From assembly GCA_964030785.1 (NCBI GenBank), contig OZ034967.1, forward strand, positions 45,320,033 to 45,384,032: a stretch of 64,000 bases of DNA, in the 5' to 3' direction. This stretch comes from Siderastrea siderea. Its lineage: Eukaryota; Cnidaria; Anthozoa; Scleractinia; Rhizangiidae. Below are positions 1-12,439 of the stretch, one piece after another. The notes beneath the pieces were generated by a model. It saw only the letters and a program-made list of their open reading frames with translations. It was not told the origin of the DNA and made no database searches. The stretch's first letter is position 1, and every line of letters starts with the position of its first letter. The translations under genes were made by a program, and so were the position numbers.

Positions 1-3000
1 AACTAAAGCCACAGGCCAAAACCAGTAATCCTTGCACTCGTGTAACGGTCTGCAGTTTGTAGAGTAAAGTGTCTCTGTGCAAGACTCACTACTCTGTCCA
101 CATAATATACCAGAACGGTTACCCTGGCAACCATTGTATTCAGGAAAGTCTTTTATCTGAGGAGGGCGACAATAACCCAGAGCACAGATGGAGAACTTTA
201 GGGTTGGTGGAGTAGCTTTCTCTTGAAACCCCCAGAAATTAGGTTCGGCGATTATATTTTGAGAACAGTTTGCTCCAAACGGGCAGGAAAGACACTGAAA
301 TCCTGGTGCTAACTGAGCTCCTAGTGTACGACCACGCTGCAGACTGTAGGAATTATCTGCGCAAGCTAAACAACTAAATTCAAGAGTAATGAGTTTAATT
401 TTACAAGGCTTATTGTTTACCTGAGTTGTGACTTGATCGGTAAAATTGAGAATGTCCATTTGACTCCCTACTGGACAATTTAAAGTTGTGAAATTTTTAT
501 TTCCAAAATCTATTATTCTGCCGTTTCTTACTAGAACAAGAGGACCTGTACTACCATAGGGTGTAACGTTCATTGTGGTGTTGCTCAATTTTAGGGCTCC
601 TGAACTTTCTGTAGGAATAAAAGAAGCCTTAGAGTAGATAATTTTTGGCGACTTAAGTTCGTTCACGGTTTGCAGGAAAACACTGTCTTGGATGATAAGA
701 CTTGCAGATCCAGCCACCGTGTATAAATGCCCACCAAGATTAGCCGCGAAGTTGTCAATAAAAGAACAATTCCGTATTATTGCCTTCCCGTTTGTTAGGT
801 GTACAGCGCCACCAAAACCCGCAATATTTCTGTTAAATGTCGTATCTTCAAAAACCAGTTGACTTTTGTAGGTCCACGAAGGAAACTCTTCAGCATCATT
901 AACCGGATTGGCTGTAGAGAAAAGATTCTTGATACAGCCTGGATTTTTCTGGTTATCTGGAGCCATTGACAGATATATGGCTCCTCCATATCCATTCGGA
1001 GGCACCGAATTTTTGACGAAATGAGACCTTTTCACTTTAAGACTTACATTTCCTGCATGAGACAGATGTATAGCGCCGCCCCCTGGTGTAGAGGTGCAGT
1101 TGTTGAATGTAGTGTTGAATATTACAATTGATGAGCAACTGGATTTGGCCGAACAGTCAATCGATAATCCTCCTCCACCGTTATCGAAAAGAGAATCCTG
1201 CACCTCAAATACATTTAAATTACCGGCACTAATAAATATAGACAGTCCCATGTTTTTCAAGAATCGAGATTGTTGTATTTTTAGGGTAGAACTAGTCGCA
1301 GAGCGGATCACCACAACTCCCCTTAGATTTGTGTAAGGCAAGCCACGTGGTACCGCCGCACCATTCGATTCCACGGTCACGTTGCGAGGGATAACAACAC
1401 TCGCCCAGGCCGATATATAAATTGCACTCCCTTCCCCTCCTCCTTCAATGATATTGCTTGAAAATGTCGAGTGCTCTATTGTGATGTGCCGGGCAATTGA
1501 ACAGAAAACGTAAATTGCGCCACCGTAGGCGACCTCGTCGATTACGTAACCAGCATAATTAGAAATAAAGTGGCTGTTCTTGACACTTATCTTCATTTGG
1601 TATCCTTCGACGCTTAAGGATCCGCTTAAGGGCCAGTCTACGTCATAACCACTAGATCCGCATCGTCTGAACCAAGAACTTTCCACAATCAACAACAAAT
1701 CATTCCCCTTCTTTCTCGTGGTTCTTGAACCAGAATCGATGAAAACTCCTCCTCCTCCTCCTCCACCTTCTTGTCTTACTACCACGGTGAAAGTAACGCA
1801 GTCGGTAAACGCTGAGTGACTCAGTAGAATTGATGCGTTAGGAGCCTTAATATACACAGCACCTCCTCGAGTGAAACTTTTTGCGTTCGTAAAGTCACAT
1901 TTGTTAATGTTGATTTGATGAAGCTGCTCAGATCTTTGGCGTTTATAATTTAAATCAGCTTGTTCGTGTGTCGAGTATTCAAGATCGCTCGAGGCAGAAC
2001 CAAGAGAATCAATATACACTGTTCCCCCTCCACCAGTCGTTGCTGTGTTCGCAGTAAAATTGCTTCCCTGAAAACTGACACTATAAACTTTCGCGCATTC
2101 AGTGTTGATTGCTCCACCTTGCGAAGCAGTCGTATTAACAAAAGATGAATTAGACACGTATAACTTGCAGAAATCATTCCCTCGAAGAGCTATGACTCCT
2201 CCATTTCCAGCAATCACGTGATTTACGAAGCTGGAGTTATTGATATGCAATGAAATGTTCGATCCACTGACGTTAAGTGATCGAGCATTTTGACTTCTGA
2301 AAATGCTTGAATTGATGAAAATATCTACAACGGAGCTGTCAACGATGCATTCACTGTCACCGTAAACAGTGAAAGTCTCCCGTGGACTGTTACCAATAAA
2401 TGTCACGTCCTGAAGATGGATGTTCTGGTGGCCATTATTTATCTTCAGGAAAACGATACCACTTGAACTGAACTTGTTGTTAGAAAAAGTTACATTGTCT
2501 AGGCTGACATCACAGCTCACGGACTGCTTTGTTAAAGGCGATTCAATAAGTGAGATACATTTCCCATCTGACAAGACATTGCTATTAAAAGATAAATTTG
2601 TCATCCTGAATGCTACTTGGATATTCTGTGAGGGGCTCTTTTTATTATCCACAACAACTGAGATACACTCACTGTTTCCAGAAAATTTCGAATTTGTTAT
2701 CTCAATGCTGGTAGCCATACTGACACTTACTGCGAATTTGAACCCTTGTTTGCTGCCTTCAAATCTGCAATCATCGATCTCAAAGGAAACATCTTGGACA
2801 CTAACAAAGCTTTCGTTAAAGAACAGCCCTGATAAAGTTACAATCATCTGTTCCGCATTATTTAAACCATCAAACACCAAACCTGTTCCTTCAGGGCATC
2901 GGACTGGCAAATCCGATCAAAGACAGACTCTTATTGATGTAAATTCCCGGATGCTCTGACGTTCCTGATTGACATGTGTAGGGATCTTTGTCAGTGTTAG

Positions 3001-3144
3001 CACCATCCAAATAAATGTGATCCCCACGTGACGCCAACGTGACTGCCCGCCAAATGGTTTTACAGGGCTTCAACTGGTCACATGTCCAGACGTCCTGACC
3101 TGACACTCGGGAAACGTACAAGTTCCTTCCTTCGATGACACATC
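1..3144 (-). pseudogene. GGAI-repeat membrane protein, copy 1 (partial, broken)
   Basis: This is the third-strongest member of a tandem family with the genes at 12.4-16.8 kb and 23.5-26.5 kb. The reading frame is open from about 2915 down to the left edge and includes repeated GGA(I/V) segments, the Cys-rich block and the start of the first membrane segment, so the gene continues outside the window. Two lesions are visible against both paralogues. About 14 bases are missing near 2897, so the N-terminal piece (down to about 2891) and the rest lie in different frames. The exon's splice acceptor, CAG in the other copies, reads CGG at 3145-3147. Copy 1 is also the most diverged, with many substitutions and a Gly-rich run (about 1755) not seen in the others. 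It is probably a pseudogene. An assembly error at the deletion would not explain the lost acceptor. Confidence 0.72.
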
Positions 3145-3905
3145 CCGAAAAATTAGCAGAAAAACTATAGCTCAAAAATCGAGTGGTTTATTTTGGCACT
3201 ATAAATAAATAATAAATTGCTACACTACAAATCCTGAAAGAAGCACCTAGAACAGATATTTTTAAAACATTATTTCATACAATATTACACTACGGAGACA
3301 ACCAGCTCTTTTTCAATAAATATAAGTATTACGTACAAACGCTTTAAACTTATTCTTAAATTTTAAAATTTAATGTTAAAGCTTTCTACCCAGTTTCACT
3401 AAACTGGTTTAAATACCGGTTGCAAACGCAAACAAACGCAAACTGCAAACAAAATCAACTTAACAAATTATAGAATGTAGAGAGTAATTGGCTAAGCAGA
3501 GAGAACGGCCTTGTCTTCTTCCAGCAAGAGGAGACTGTGTGGAAGAGGGTAATACGACACCCTTGAATGACTGGGAGGCTTTTGCAAAATAAACAGGTCA
3601 TGTTAAGAAATGATCTGCTAACAACTGAAGCGAGGCGTCGTAAGTTGATTGATATTCGGTTTGCAAATTATATCTCTTTAGTGCATCCATCATATCTCTT
3701 TCTACACTGGTTTCAGGCCCTAAACAGTGCGATGGCCGAGGTCGAATGCCTGAGGCACCATCTTGAATAACACGAGGAGCGAAATGTGGGAGCAGAACTG
3801 CAAACTTGCCGACGGGTTCACAAGGGCAGAACTGATACACGCTCAAAATGATCAGCGGTGCTTAACGCGAGCTATTTAAATGGCGTACATTTGCAAGAGG
3901 ATTTT
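3145..3905. other. Duplicated upstream flank of copy 1
   Basis: This stretch has no supportable gene. From about 3480 to 3870 it aligns by eye with 17,500-17,900 upstream of copy 2, sharing for example GCAAAATAAACAGGTC, so the duplication unit included 5' flanking DNA. A minus-strand TTCAAGATGGTGCC motif (3754-3766) matches the YY1-like motif at 17,795. The upstream coding exon that should precede the copy 1 exon was not found here. Confidence 0.45.
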
Positions 3906-4127
3906 CAAGTTTGAAAAACAAAAGTTTGGTTTAGCTCCACATTTTGTGCTCAAAGTTTTCCTTTGTACTATTATCTAGTTTGCTATGTTTATTTTCTATC
4001 TGGTTATCTTTATCTAAATAAACTACCTATATTAGTCACAACTTAATTTAACGCTTTGTCAAAGATTTAGTGTTTAATAATTTTAATAATTTCGCTGGTT
4101 TTAAACTAGTATGATGTCTGTCGCTTA

Positions 4128-4608
4128 TGCATCAGTCAATTCCAGCAGTGCCCATCCCCCCCCCGGGCCGACCCCCGGGCATTAGGATTTTTTGACAACA
4201 AACCGGCAAATGCCCCACGGCGGGGACAAACAAGCTGTTCAAATGCCCCGCGGTACAGGTAAAAAAATAAGTTGATTTCTTAGTTTTCGAGCTTATCTCC
4301 ATTCTAATCAAAGCTAAATCAGGCCAAACTAAGTCTCAAATAGGTCTTATTTCTGTGTATTGCTTCAGTGATCATTAGTTCTGTGGATCTACCGTCTCAT
4401 TTTGTCCTCTTTAGACAATCACAAATTTATTGTCCTTGCCCGATGAACTTGTCACTGAAAGGAAGTGACAGTACTGTGACGTGAAAATCACAAGACTGTC
4501 AAATGCCCCGGGGTAGACTAATGCCCGGCCCCTGGGACGGACAATGAGGGAAAATGCCCCACTAATGCCCGGGGGGGGGGGTGGGCACCGGTGGAATTGA
4601 CTGATGCA
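4128..4608. mobile_element. Harbinger-like MITE, 481 bp
   Basis: The ends are inverted repeats: TGCATCAGTCAATTCCA on the left and its complement on the right, followed inward by C-rich and G-rich runs and CCCGGGCAT. TTA lies directly outside both ends (4125-4127 and 4609-4611), the 3-bp target duplication typical of PIF/Harbinger elements. It has no transposase, so it is non-autonomous. The interior repeats the phrase ATGCCCC several times in both orientations. Confidence 0.65.
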
Positions 4609-4629
4609 TTAAGATAGTAACATATGTTT

Positions 4630-5242
4630 GCTTTTAATTTGTCCGTTGTTAACATAACATAACAATAACCCTTATTTGTATGACTATAATTATTTACAGT
4701 ATTGCAAAAGGTACGTTAAAACAAGAACAACAAGAAAAAGAAATAATTATTATGATACTAATAACAGATAATCAAGTGACATCATTCTTAGATGACAGGA
4801 TACTGTCACGCAAATTATTCAATAATGAAATATAATTCGTCAATCGTAAATTAAGATAAATATCTTCGGAGTTCATCAGTTTAATCACCAGGTCCGAGTA
4901 AGATAGCTGCTGAAAATTATGGAGATGACTTTGTATTTGAGCGAAAAATTCATTTCTAAGTTTGAAATATTTCGGGCAATAGCAGAGGAATTGAATTTCA
5001 TCTTCAATTGCATTGGAGTCACAAACTGGACATAACCTTTTGTCGTGAGGAGTTTGGTTATACCTTCCAGTTTCGATCATAAGTTTATGATTGCTTACGC
5101 GTAATTTTACCAGAGCCTTTCTATTGATTGTTTTTCTACTTAGGTTTAAATAACTTGAAATTTCATAACAATGTTTAGTTTGGGGCAGGTGAACAGTCAT
5201 CCAGGAAGCAAAAAATGAAAATATGTATTGAAATTTCTCCAA
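4630..5242 (-). mobile_element. 3' fragment of a non-LTR retrotransposon (LINE)
   Basis: A 156-residue open frame (4772-5242) matches the far C-terminal part of LINE reverse-transcriptase proteins. It has the knuckle-like Cys/His stretch CPVCDSNAIEDEIQFLCYC, preceded by KALVKLRVSNHKLMIETGRY, a form common at the ends of cnidarian LINE ORFs (recognised from memory). No endonuclease or polymerase motifs are present, so the element is strongly 5'-truncated. The remainder to about 4630 is AT-rich 3' UTR. It is a different family from the L1-type element at 42.6-47.3 kb. Short, weakly similar remnants occur at about 18,240-18,395 and 27,240-27,395. Confidence 0.6.
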
Positions 5243-6607
5243 AAGTTAAAAACACAAAATTCTCTGTCTTTTTATCAACAAATTCCAATTGGGAGTGTAC
5301 GTCATGTTAAGAGGGGGGGGGGGTCGGGGCGGGAGGATGCAGTTAGATGCTATTTTCTCTCAACATTTTTGCCGTTTTTGTTAGTTCTTTCCTTCAGAAT
5401 CAGTGCGAGATCCGATAAATCTGTGACAATTTGGTGATTTTTAAAATGAGGTAAAGAAAAAAGGCGGGGGGCAGAGGGGAGGGTATTGTGACTTTTAAGA
5501 AAATCAAAAATTATATTAAGAATTATCGATGGATGGAAAACGAAACGGTCCACAATCATCCCCCGGTCTCTCTTTGGATTTCCTGGAGGTGACCACAAAG
5601 CCTTATCCCTCTTTGGTCTTTCTTAAAACACATCCTCTTTCCTTAAACTGAATAAACTTTAATAGCCCCTCAATTATCTGCCCTCCAAGAAGGTTTCGTT
5701 TCAGTATAAATCACTGATATAAACAAGCGGTTTGTGACGCAATTTGACAGATCGCACCAAAGTTGATGATGGTCCTCATTGCATAAACTCGCAGACTAAA
5801 ATCTTTCAAAAGTAGTGAACAACAGAAAGCATCGCATAAAACAAATGGTCAATTCAAAGTTTTCCACATTTTTTAGTTTCAATTTTGGCAACCGTTTTGG
5901 GTGTCTGTCTTGGACTACACACAGCAATACAAGCATGTCTTGCGTGACTTAATTTAATAACAATTTTACAGTTTAGACCGATATCGCCACACGTAACATT
6001 ACCTACTAGACAAGTACTAAATAAAAAGAAGAAGCGTAAGAAAAAAAGAAATCTCAATTCCCATTTTCTAATGACGCAAATACGTAAATCCAATTCTCAT
6101 AATTACATGTATATTAATTTCATTTTCTCTGCCCCTTCGTTTCGCTTCATTACCGGTTGGTCATCACAAGTCTGATTTAACCATAACACAAGCGAAGACA
6201 AGGTTCAACAGTTAGCAACAGTTTCTTAAAACTCATAAACATTCAAACTTGCCACAAGTCGACCGCACGAGTTTCACAGCACAAAAGCCGTAAAGCGAGC
6301 GGAGCGAGCGTTTTAGGCCGCAAAGCGGCCGAGCGAGCGACCAAGTCGCGAGAGAATAGGACGAAGGACTTTTTCGAAAGTCATAAACATTTAACTCGTT
6401 TCGATTCAATTTTTCTGTTATAGTCTTCAGGCTACTCGTTTCGATTCTCTCTTGGCATCAGTTTAGGAGCAGTAAGGCTGTCCTTCGATTAATTCATACC
6501 CGCCATCTCATGTTGTATGCAGGCTGCGAGTTTCACCCCAAGCTTTACTCAACACACGTAGACACAACACAGATCGGATCTTCGACTGAATAACCAACTA
6601 CAGTTTC
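5243..6607. other. Intergenic, no gene seen
   Basis: AT-rich unique-looking sequence with a G-run at about 5312-5322 and a purine tract near 5455-5480. A GCGAGCGGAGCGAGCG-type GC patch lies at 6296-6345. None of the short open frames here has a family resemblance or splice-site support. Confidence 0.4.
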
Positions 6608-6617
6608 AACCGTAAAT

Positions 6618-9513
6618 TAACCTGCGATCAGGCCGAATTTTAGCATCGCTCTCATATTCTCTTACGTTGGTCGCTCGCTAAAATAGGGCCTGATACAATC
6701 TCTCACAGGAGTTCGTGTCGGCGGCCAAATTTTGGCCGCGGGAATCTCGCAATCTGATTGGCCCTTTAACAAAAGAGCTGTCAACGGAAGTAAATTGTCT
6801 ACGAGTGCCATCGCCAAGGAACAACCAAGGAACAAGTCTGCCGAAGTAGAATGTGTTGCTCTAATAAATTCTCGTCGTTCTAGGAGAGTTGTCATCATTT
6901 CTTTCTCTCCTGAGAATGGCGTTCGGTTTGATCACAGGCAGCCCAAGCTAAGGTTGAGAGCTGCGCATAAATTAGACTGTTTTTTCCACGCTATGCATAA
7001 TAATGACATCGGCAACATTTAAGAGTTTGTATGGAAATGATACAAAACGTCTCAAATTGCCACAAATCAGAAAGAAGTCGAAATAAAAAAGATTTGTCTT
7101 ATTTCATTGTTTTATTGGTCATTATTGGAGGGCTTCCTGGGCTGGTTTGAAGCTTTTTGGGCGAGAAATTGAGGTTTATATTTTTCATCAGTTACTGAAC
7201 GTTTAGAATTAATTAAAGGCAGGAAACAGTTTCACACTGCACCTCACTTGAGGTTCGATAAATTCCATCACAATAAACGAATCGCCCTACAACTTCAAAG
7301 GTGTATTCTTGGGTCTTGCGCATACCTCTGTTCTTTCTCATGGGTTCCAGATCCTATTTTAAGCCGTCGAAAATCCCTCTTAAATACGAAACTCGCCTTT
7401 CCTGGTATGCGTTTTCATTTGAAGTGCACACATGAATCATTGCGAGCCGCGTTTCGACGACAAAATGTCCCTCAGCCGAGGAGAGGATGAGTGAGATTGT
7501 CCACAAGCAGAAGGCGACACTGCGGAGTCCAGAGAGGTCGGTTCGAGGGAAATAGAAAACTATTGGCACGCCCGTGAAATTTAGTCGCCTTACTTGACGC
7601 CACGAGCACGCTTTAATGTCTTCGTGCGACAATATATTAGCATAGTGATTTGTTCCGTCACATTACCTGTTTACCGCTAAAAAAGTGTTGTCGAAATTTA
7701 GAAGCAGAGACGAGGAGCAATTTCCATCTAGAAAAAAAATTGCACCGGCTTTCAAAGGAATGGAAATTGTGGTGGGTATTTTCCACGGTCACGGTCAGCC
7801 GCTCTAATATTTCTCTATTTCTGTAAACCGACCTCTCTGGACTCCGCTGTGTCGTGTTTGCTAATGTCGACAATCTCACTCAGCCTGTCCCCGGCTGAGG
7901 GACATTTTGTCGTCGAAACGCGGCTCGCAATGATTCATGTGTGCACTTCAAATAAAAACGCATACCAGGAAAGGCGAGTTTCGTATTTTAGAGGGATTTT
8001 CGACGGCTTAAAATAGGATCTGGAACCCATGAGAAAGAACAGAGGTATGCGCAAGACCCAAGAATATACCTTTGAAGTTGTAGGGCAATTGGTTTATTGT
8101 GATGGAATTTATCGAACCTCAAGTGAGGTGCAGTGTGAAATTGTTTCCTGCCTTTAATTAATTCTAAACGTTCAGTAACTGATGAAAAATATAAACCTCA
8201 ATTTCTCGCCCAAAAAGCTGCAAACCAGCCCAGGAAGCCCTCAAATAATGACCAATACAACAATGAAATAAGGCAAATCTTTTTTATTTCGACTTCTTTC
8301 TGATTTGTGGCAATTTGAGACGTTTTGTATCATTTCCATACAAACTCTAAAATGCTGCCGATGTCATTATTATGCATAGTGTGCTGATCTCATTATTATG
8401 CATAGCGTGGAAAAAACAGTCTGTCTATGCGCAGCTCTCAACCTTAGCTTGGGCTGCCTGTGGTTTGATGCAAGCTGTCTCTCACCTGGAACAGAGAAGT
8501 ACAGCAACAGTGAAGTATTAGTGAAGTATGTATTCCGTTTTATCGCAACGTGTCTCGGAATTTTCATTTGACGCTTTCAGCTAGCATTGATAACATGAAC
8601 AGAGTAGTGGTTGTTTCCGCGTTTTACGAAACAAAACGAACAGCGGACGAACAAGTATCTTTCGCCAAGAATGATCAACAAGTCAACCGATAATTCGGTA
8701 AACTTAACGGTAAACTGATGTTTGGTGAGAACGGCAATCAAGTCGCAATAACGATTTTCAGTTTATTCATTCATTGTTTAATACTTGTGTCGTTTTATCG
8801 ATCTTTGACATTGACATCAAGGGATCTGACTAGTTTTATAATAAATTTTCTTCGTTTTAAAATTCGCTGCTGTTTAGAGATAAAATTCCCTGCTAATCTC
8901 AAATATTTATCACTTCTGGAACTAAATTAAATTACAAAATACTCCTTTGTTTATAAACGGTTTTGTTTATATCTTTATTCTAAAGAATGAAACTGAAGGT
9001 ATTTCTCTTAATTGCCCAAGGTTTTTTTACGCAGAAAATCGGTGACAAATGCGAAGAGAATATTTCCGGATACCACCTGAAATGGGAAAGGATTCAAGCA
9101 TGCAGCATATCGTCGTACATGACAACCTCGTCGTGTTTTGAATTTTCATTCAGTTTCAGCTCAGACAGAGCAACCATGTACAATACCTTCAAGTCAGCAG
9201 TCAGCAATACCTTCAAGTCAGCAATCGTGTAAATTTGAGTGCTTGTGTCTAGAAGATATATCGTAGCCTATGATTTTCTTATTTTGCCGACATGTGCGTG
9301 ACTTTTTGCGAGTTGCCGTTATGGGAAATTTGCATACCGAGGATCGTGCAAGCAGAAGAAATTTTGATTGGCTGTTTTGTTGAATGTCAATCAATCAAAA
9401 AAGTGGGCGGAAGACGTTCCGTAGAAGAATTGTATCAGTCTCTATTTTTCGTTTCGCCCGTCCCGCCTGAATGTTTCACCGAGCGAAACGAAAATAGAGC
9501 CTGATCGCAGGTT
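6618..9513. mobile_element. Mutator-like non-autonomous element, 2.9 kb, with 10-bp TSD
   Basis: The left end reads TAACCTGCGATCAGGC and the right end GCCTGATCGCAGGTT, forming terminal inverted repeats. AACCGTAAAT stands immediately outside both ends (6608-6617 and 9514-9523), an exact 10-bp direct duplication. That length fits Mutator-like elements (8-11 bp). TTAA also occurs at both junctions, so a TTAA-duplicating superfamily is an alternative, but the 10-bp match is the stronger signal and recurs at other copies. No transposase frame is visible. The interior is dominated by a long palindrome, listed separately. Confidence 0.65.
6935..8463. repeat. Long inverted repeat (arms about 630 bp, spacer about 240 bp)
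   Basis: The left arm (about 6935-7563) is repeated as its reverse complement at about 7803-8463. Examples are the CACAGGCAGCCCAAGC / GCTTGGGCTGCCTGTG outer ends and GGAGTCCAGAGAGGTCGGTT / AACCGACCTCTCTGGACTCC near the centre. The arms are highly similar but not identical. The right arm has an extra 26-bp segment repeating TTATTATGCATAG. Transcripts through it could form a long hairpin. Confidence 0.75.
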
Positions 9514-10007
9514 AACCGTAAATACGCGAATTTACTTGAACCCTTCGCTCATGGGCACGAACTTCACGGCAGCTCAAACTTATTAACGTTTTTTTTTTAG
9601 AAAGGAAAAGGTCAGAATTTTTTCAATATTGGTTCCTACAAAGAGAGAGTGGAAGGCAGCTATTCCCGTGATTCTGACCTGATGTTGTAGGTTATTCTGT
9701 TTATCAGTGTAGTAACCGATGAAAGCATCAGATATTCATCTAACAATCTTCCGTCCGAATCCTTAAAAAAACTGTTTGCAAGATGCCTTACCTAGAACGA
9801 TCATAAACCAAAAACAGAATACTCTGAAAAGATTCAGACTTTTTCCTGCCATTTTCAACGCTAAGCCCGTTTGTTCCAAATGCAAACTGGGAGTCAGAAT
9901 TATAACGCTTTCTCCAAAATGCCGACATCTACGCCCGGGATATAGGTTACGCTGGCCGTTGACCTTCTATCACACATTTTGTTTAGTTTTTAGTGGGGTG
10001 GGGAGGG

Positions 10008-10080
10008 GGGTAGAGAGTAGAGGGTAGAAAAGTAGAGAGTAGAGAGTAGAAAAGAGAGCAGAGAGTAGAGAGTAGAAAAA
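10008..10080. repeat. GTAGAGA/GTAGAAA minisatellite
   Basis: Imperfect tandem 7-9 bp units (GTAGAGA, GTAGAAAA) are repeated about nine times, directly after a G-rich run at 9993-10,011. Confidence 0.8.
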
Positions 10081-11611
10081 GGCGCAGGGAGGCACGTGCA
10101 ATGGGCATGTCTGTCGGCCGTGTGCATAAAAGGAGCCGGGGAGGGGGAATGAATAACTACAACCTTGGCTAAAATCGTCCTAAACAGGAAGACTCTCTCG
10201 CTGAGAACGTGACGCAAATGTTCGAGTGAGTTTTAATTTCGCACTCGCAGTGGTTAGTATCTGACTAGACAAATAAATGAATTCGTAGAGCATCAATGTT
10301 TAAGTTGTCTAAGTTGTATTTTCCAAAAAAAAAAATCAAGAAAATCTGCTTTCAGAAGACAATGGGCTATCATTTGCTCATTTGTGGTGGACTAAAACAA
10401 CTTACAATAACTAATAGCACCATTATTCCCATGGTATCTTTTATTTATTTACTTATTTATTTATTTATTTATTTATTCCGAGATGCGCAGAACGTATGCG
10501 CAGTAACAAAAGGAGGCACCGTCCTTAATAGACAGCAGTTACGCTGAGATTTCGATATTAAATGGTTTCAATTTTTTTAAATACGGACTTCTTGATTAAA
10601 GATGAAAGATATATGATTAGCAGACCAGACGCTTGTGCTGACATTTTTGAGTATTTTATTGTGCTAATATTTTTCTAAATCGATTTCCAAAATCTAACCT
10701 TGTTACAGCTTATGAATAGTCTACCAAAACCCAACCTTTGTACATGTAATTACTCTATGTAAACTATGATATATAGTAACAAAACATCTAATACCCCAGG
10801 AAACAAAAATACTGCATATTTGTCAAATATCCTCGAAGAGGCTATACGGGGACAGTAATAAATTTAAAACACGAATCATTTACAATAAAAATGGATATAA
10901 TATTATTAAAGTCAAGTTTAAAAATTCAATAAAGAGTGGCAGTTCAGTGACATTTCTACTAAAAGACTATGCAAACAATAAAACCTAACTTGGTAAATAC
11001 TCTAAAGATTGATTAATCCAAATTTGAAAAACGATGTTCTACGTACTGTAGAAATGTTAGTAACCCAAAGTTAAGAAATTTTAGGGCGCAGTGCGTCAAA
11101 TGCAATACATCAATCAAGACCTGGTTACACAAAACACCGAAAAATACGTGACGGAGAATGTTCTCGTGGTTTATTGGTGTGTCTCATGCTCACTGATCCG
11201 CCTTCAGTCAAGTGCAACGGAAAACGCTCTGCTACTAAAGTACGCATTGGTTGGATATAACCTCTGCTTAAGCTAAGGGCGTTTCATGAAAAAGGGCCCG
11301 AAATAAGCAAAAAACGTCTAAATTAAAAATTAACCCTTGCATGCAAGGGAAGTTTTTATTCTTATTATCTTATATTAGGCTTCTATATTTAATTTTAGTT
11401 CCTTCTTTTCTGGGGGGGGAGGGGGGTCGCCTGTCTATTTTCGATATTTTTATTTGCAAGGGAAACTTGAAATAGAAGTTACTCCAGCGTGACTGCATTT
11501 ACTAAAACAATACTAAATGACCTTGTAAACTTAAATATCATCTAATACAATTACAAAGCAGAAAACTCCCTCTATCTTGAGCTCAAATTATCTTGACCTC
11601 ATTTCAGTACG

Positions 11612-11766
11612 TACTCGAACCGAAAGACAATTGTTTCCTTGAATGCTGATGTGGAACAATACAGTGTGAACTATTTACCTGTAGAGGTAGAGAGCTAGAG
11701 ATAGCTCACCCTGAATTGTTCTACATCAGCATTCAAGGAAACAATTGACTTTCGGCTGGAGTACCT
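11612..11766. repeat. Hairpin MITE-like inverted repeat
   Basis: Arms of about 50 bp are inverted copies: CAATTGTTTCCTTGAATGCT on the left and AGCATTCAAGGAAACAATTG on the right. A 55-bp spacer contains AGAGCTAGAGATAGCTC. CCGAAAG continues the match outward. No clean target duplication was found at the edges, so the exact ends and the superfamily are uncertain. Confidence 0.6.
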
Positions 11767-12439
11767 CATTTTTTAAAAGATGGGGTGGAGGGGGGAGAAT
11801 TTCATACTCCCAAATCATTTTTTGGAAGAAAAAAGGTTACGCTCCTCGTCAAATAAAAGAGTTTTAAGAATAAGCAGCATAACTAGCATAATTTTCATGA
11901 CCATTGGTCCATCAGACTCCTTCACTTTTTAGATGACCCCTTTGAACCACGCTCGATATTCTAAAGGAAAACAAACGGCCTTTAAGTGTTAGAGAGAGCG
12001 GCGAAATACTCTCTACAAGTGATATAAACAAAAAACAACAACTAAACAGAACCAATCGATAAGTTCGGGATCTCCATCTCTTAACGCTAAAGTTAAGATT
12101 CGCTCAGATCAGTTAAAGGTGATTGATTATAAAAAGCAATCCCATCCCAACTAACTTCAGTTTCATGTTATCGCTAAAATTCCAAACGTCTGATATGGCC
12201 AAACTATCAATATGGCCTACTTAAATCCTTAAATCATTCTCAATCAATCGTTACTTACTTTTAATCAGAATTCTGTCATCATTTTTAAAAACTTTTATAA
12301 GTTATTAAAAATGGTCTGTATAACCAAATTTAGGTTTGTCGACCAATTTGAGAAAAAAAGAGTTCTCGTTTCTCTCTTTTAAAGCAAGTATGATGCGATC
12401 GCGATGCATTCTAGTAACAAAAAAAACTGCTAAGCTTGG

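Larger units (their letters stand above)
9524..12439. other. Intergenic: simple repeats and a hairpin, no gene seen
   Basis: Contents are a GTAGAGA-type minisatellite (10,008-10,080), a TTTA microsatellite (about 10,437-10,477), and G-runs at 11,411-11,426 and 11,781-11,795. A 155-bp hairpin lies at 11,612-11,766. A minus-strand ATTAAA at 12,260-12,265 lies about 175 nt past the copy 2 stop and is a weak candidate polyadenylation signal. Confidence 0.4.

Noticed and set aside
2420..2959. 179-codon plus-strand frame
   Set aside because: It is antisense to the copy 1 coding frame, which shows family homology; the plus frame does not.
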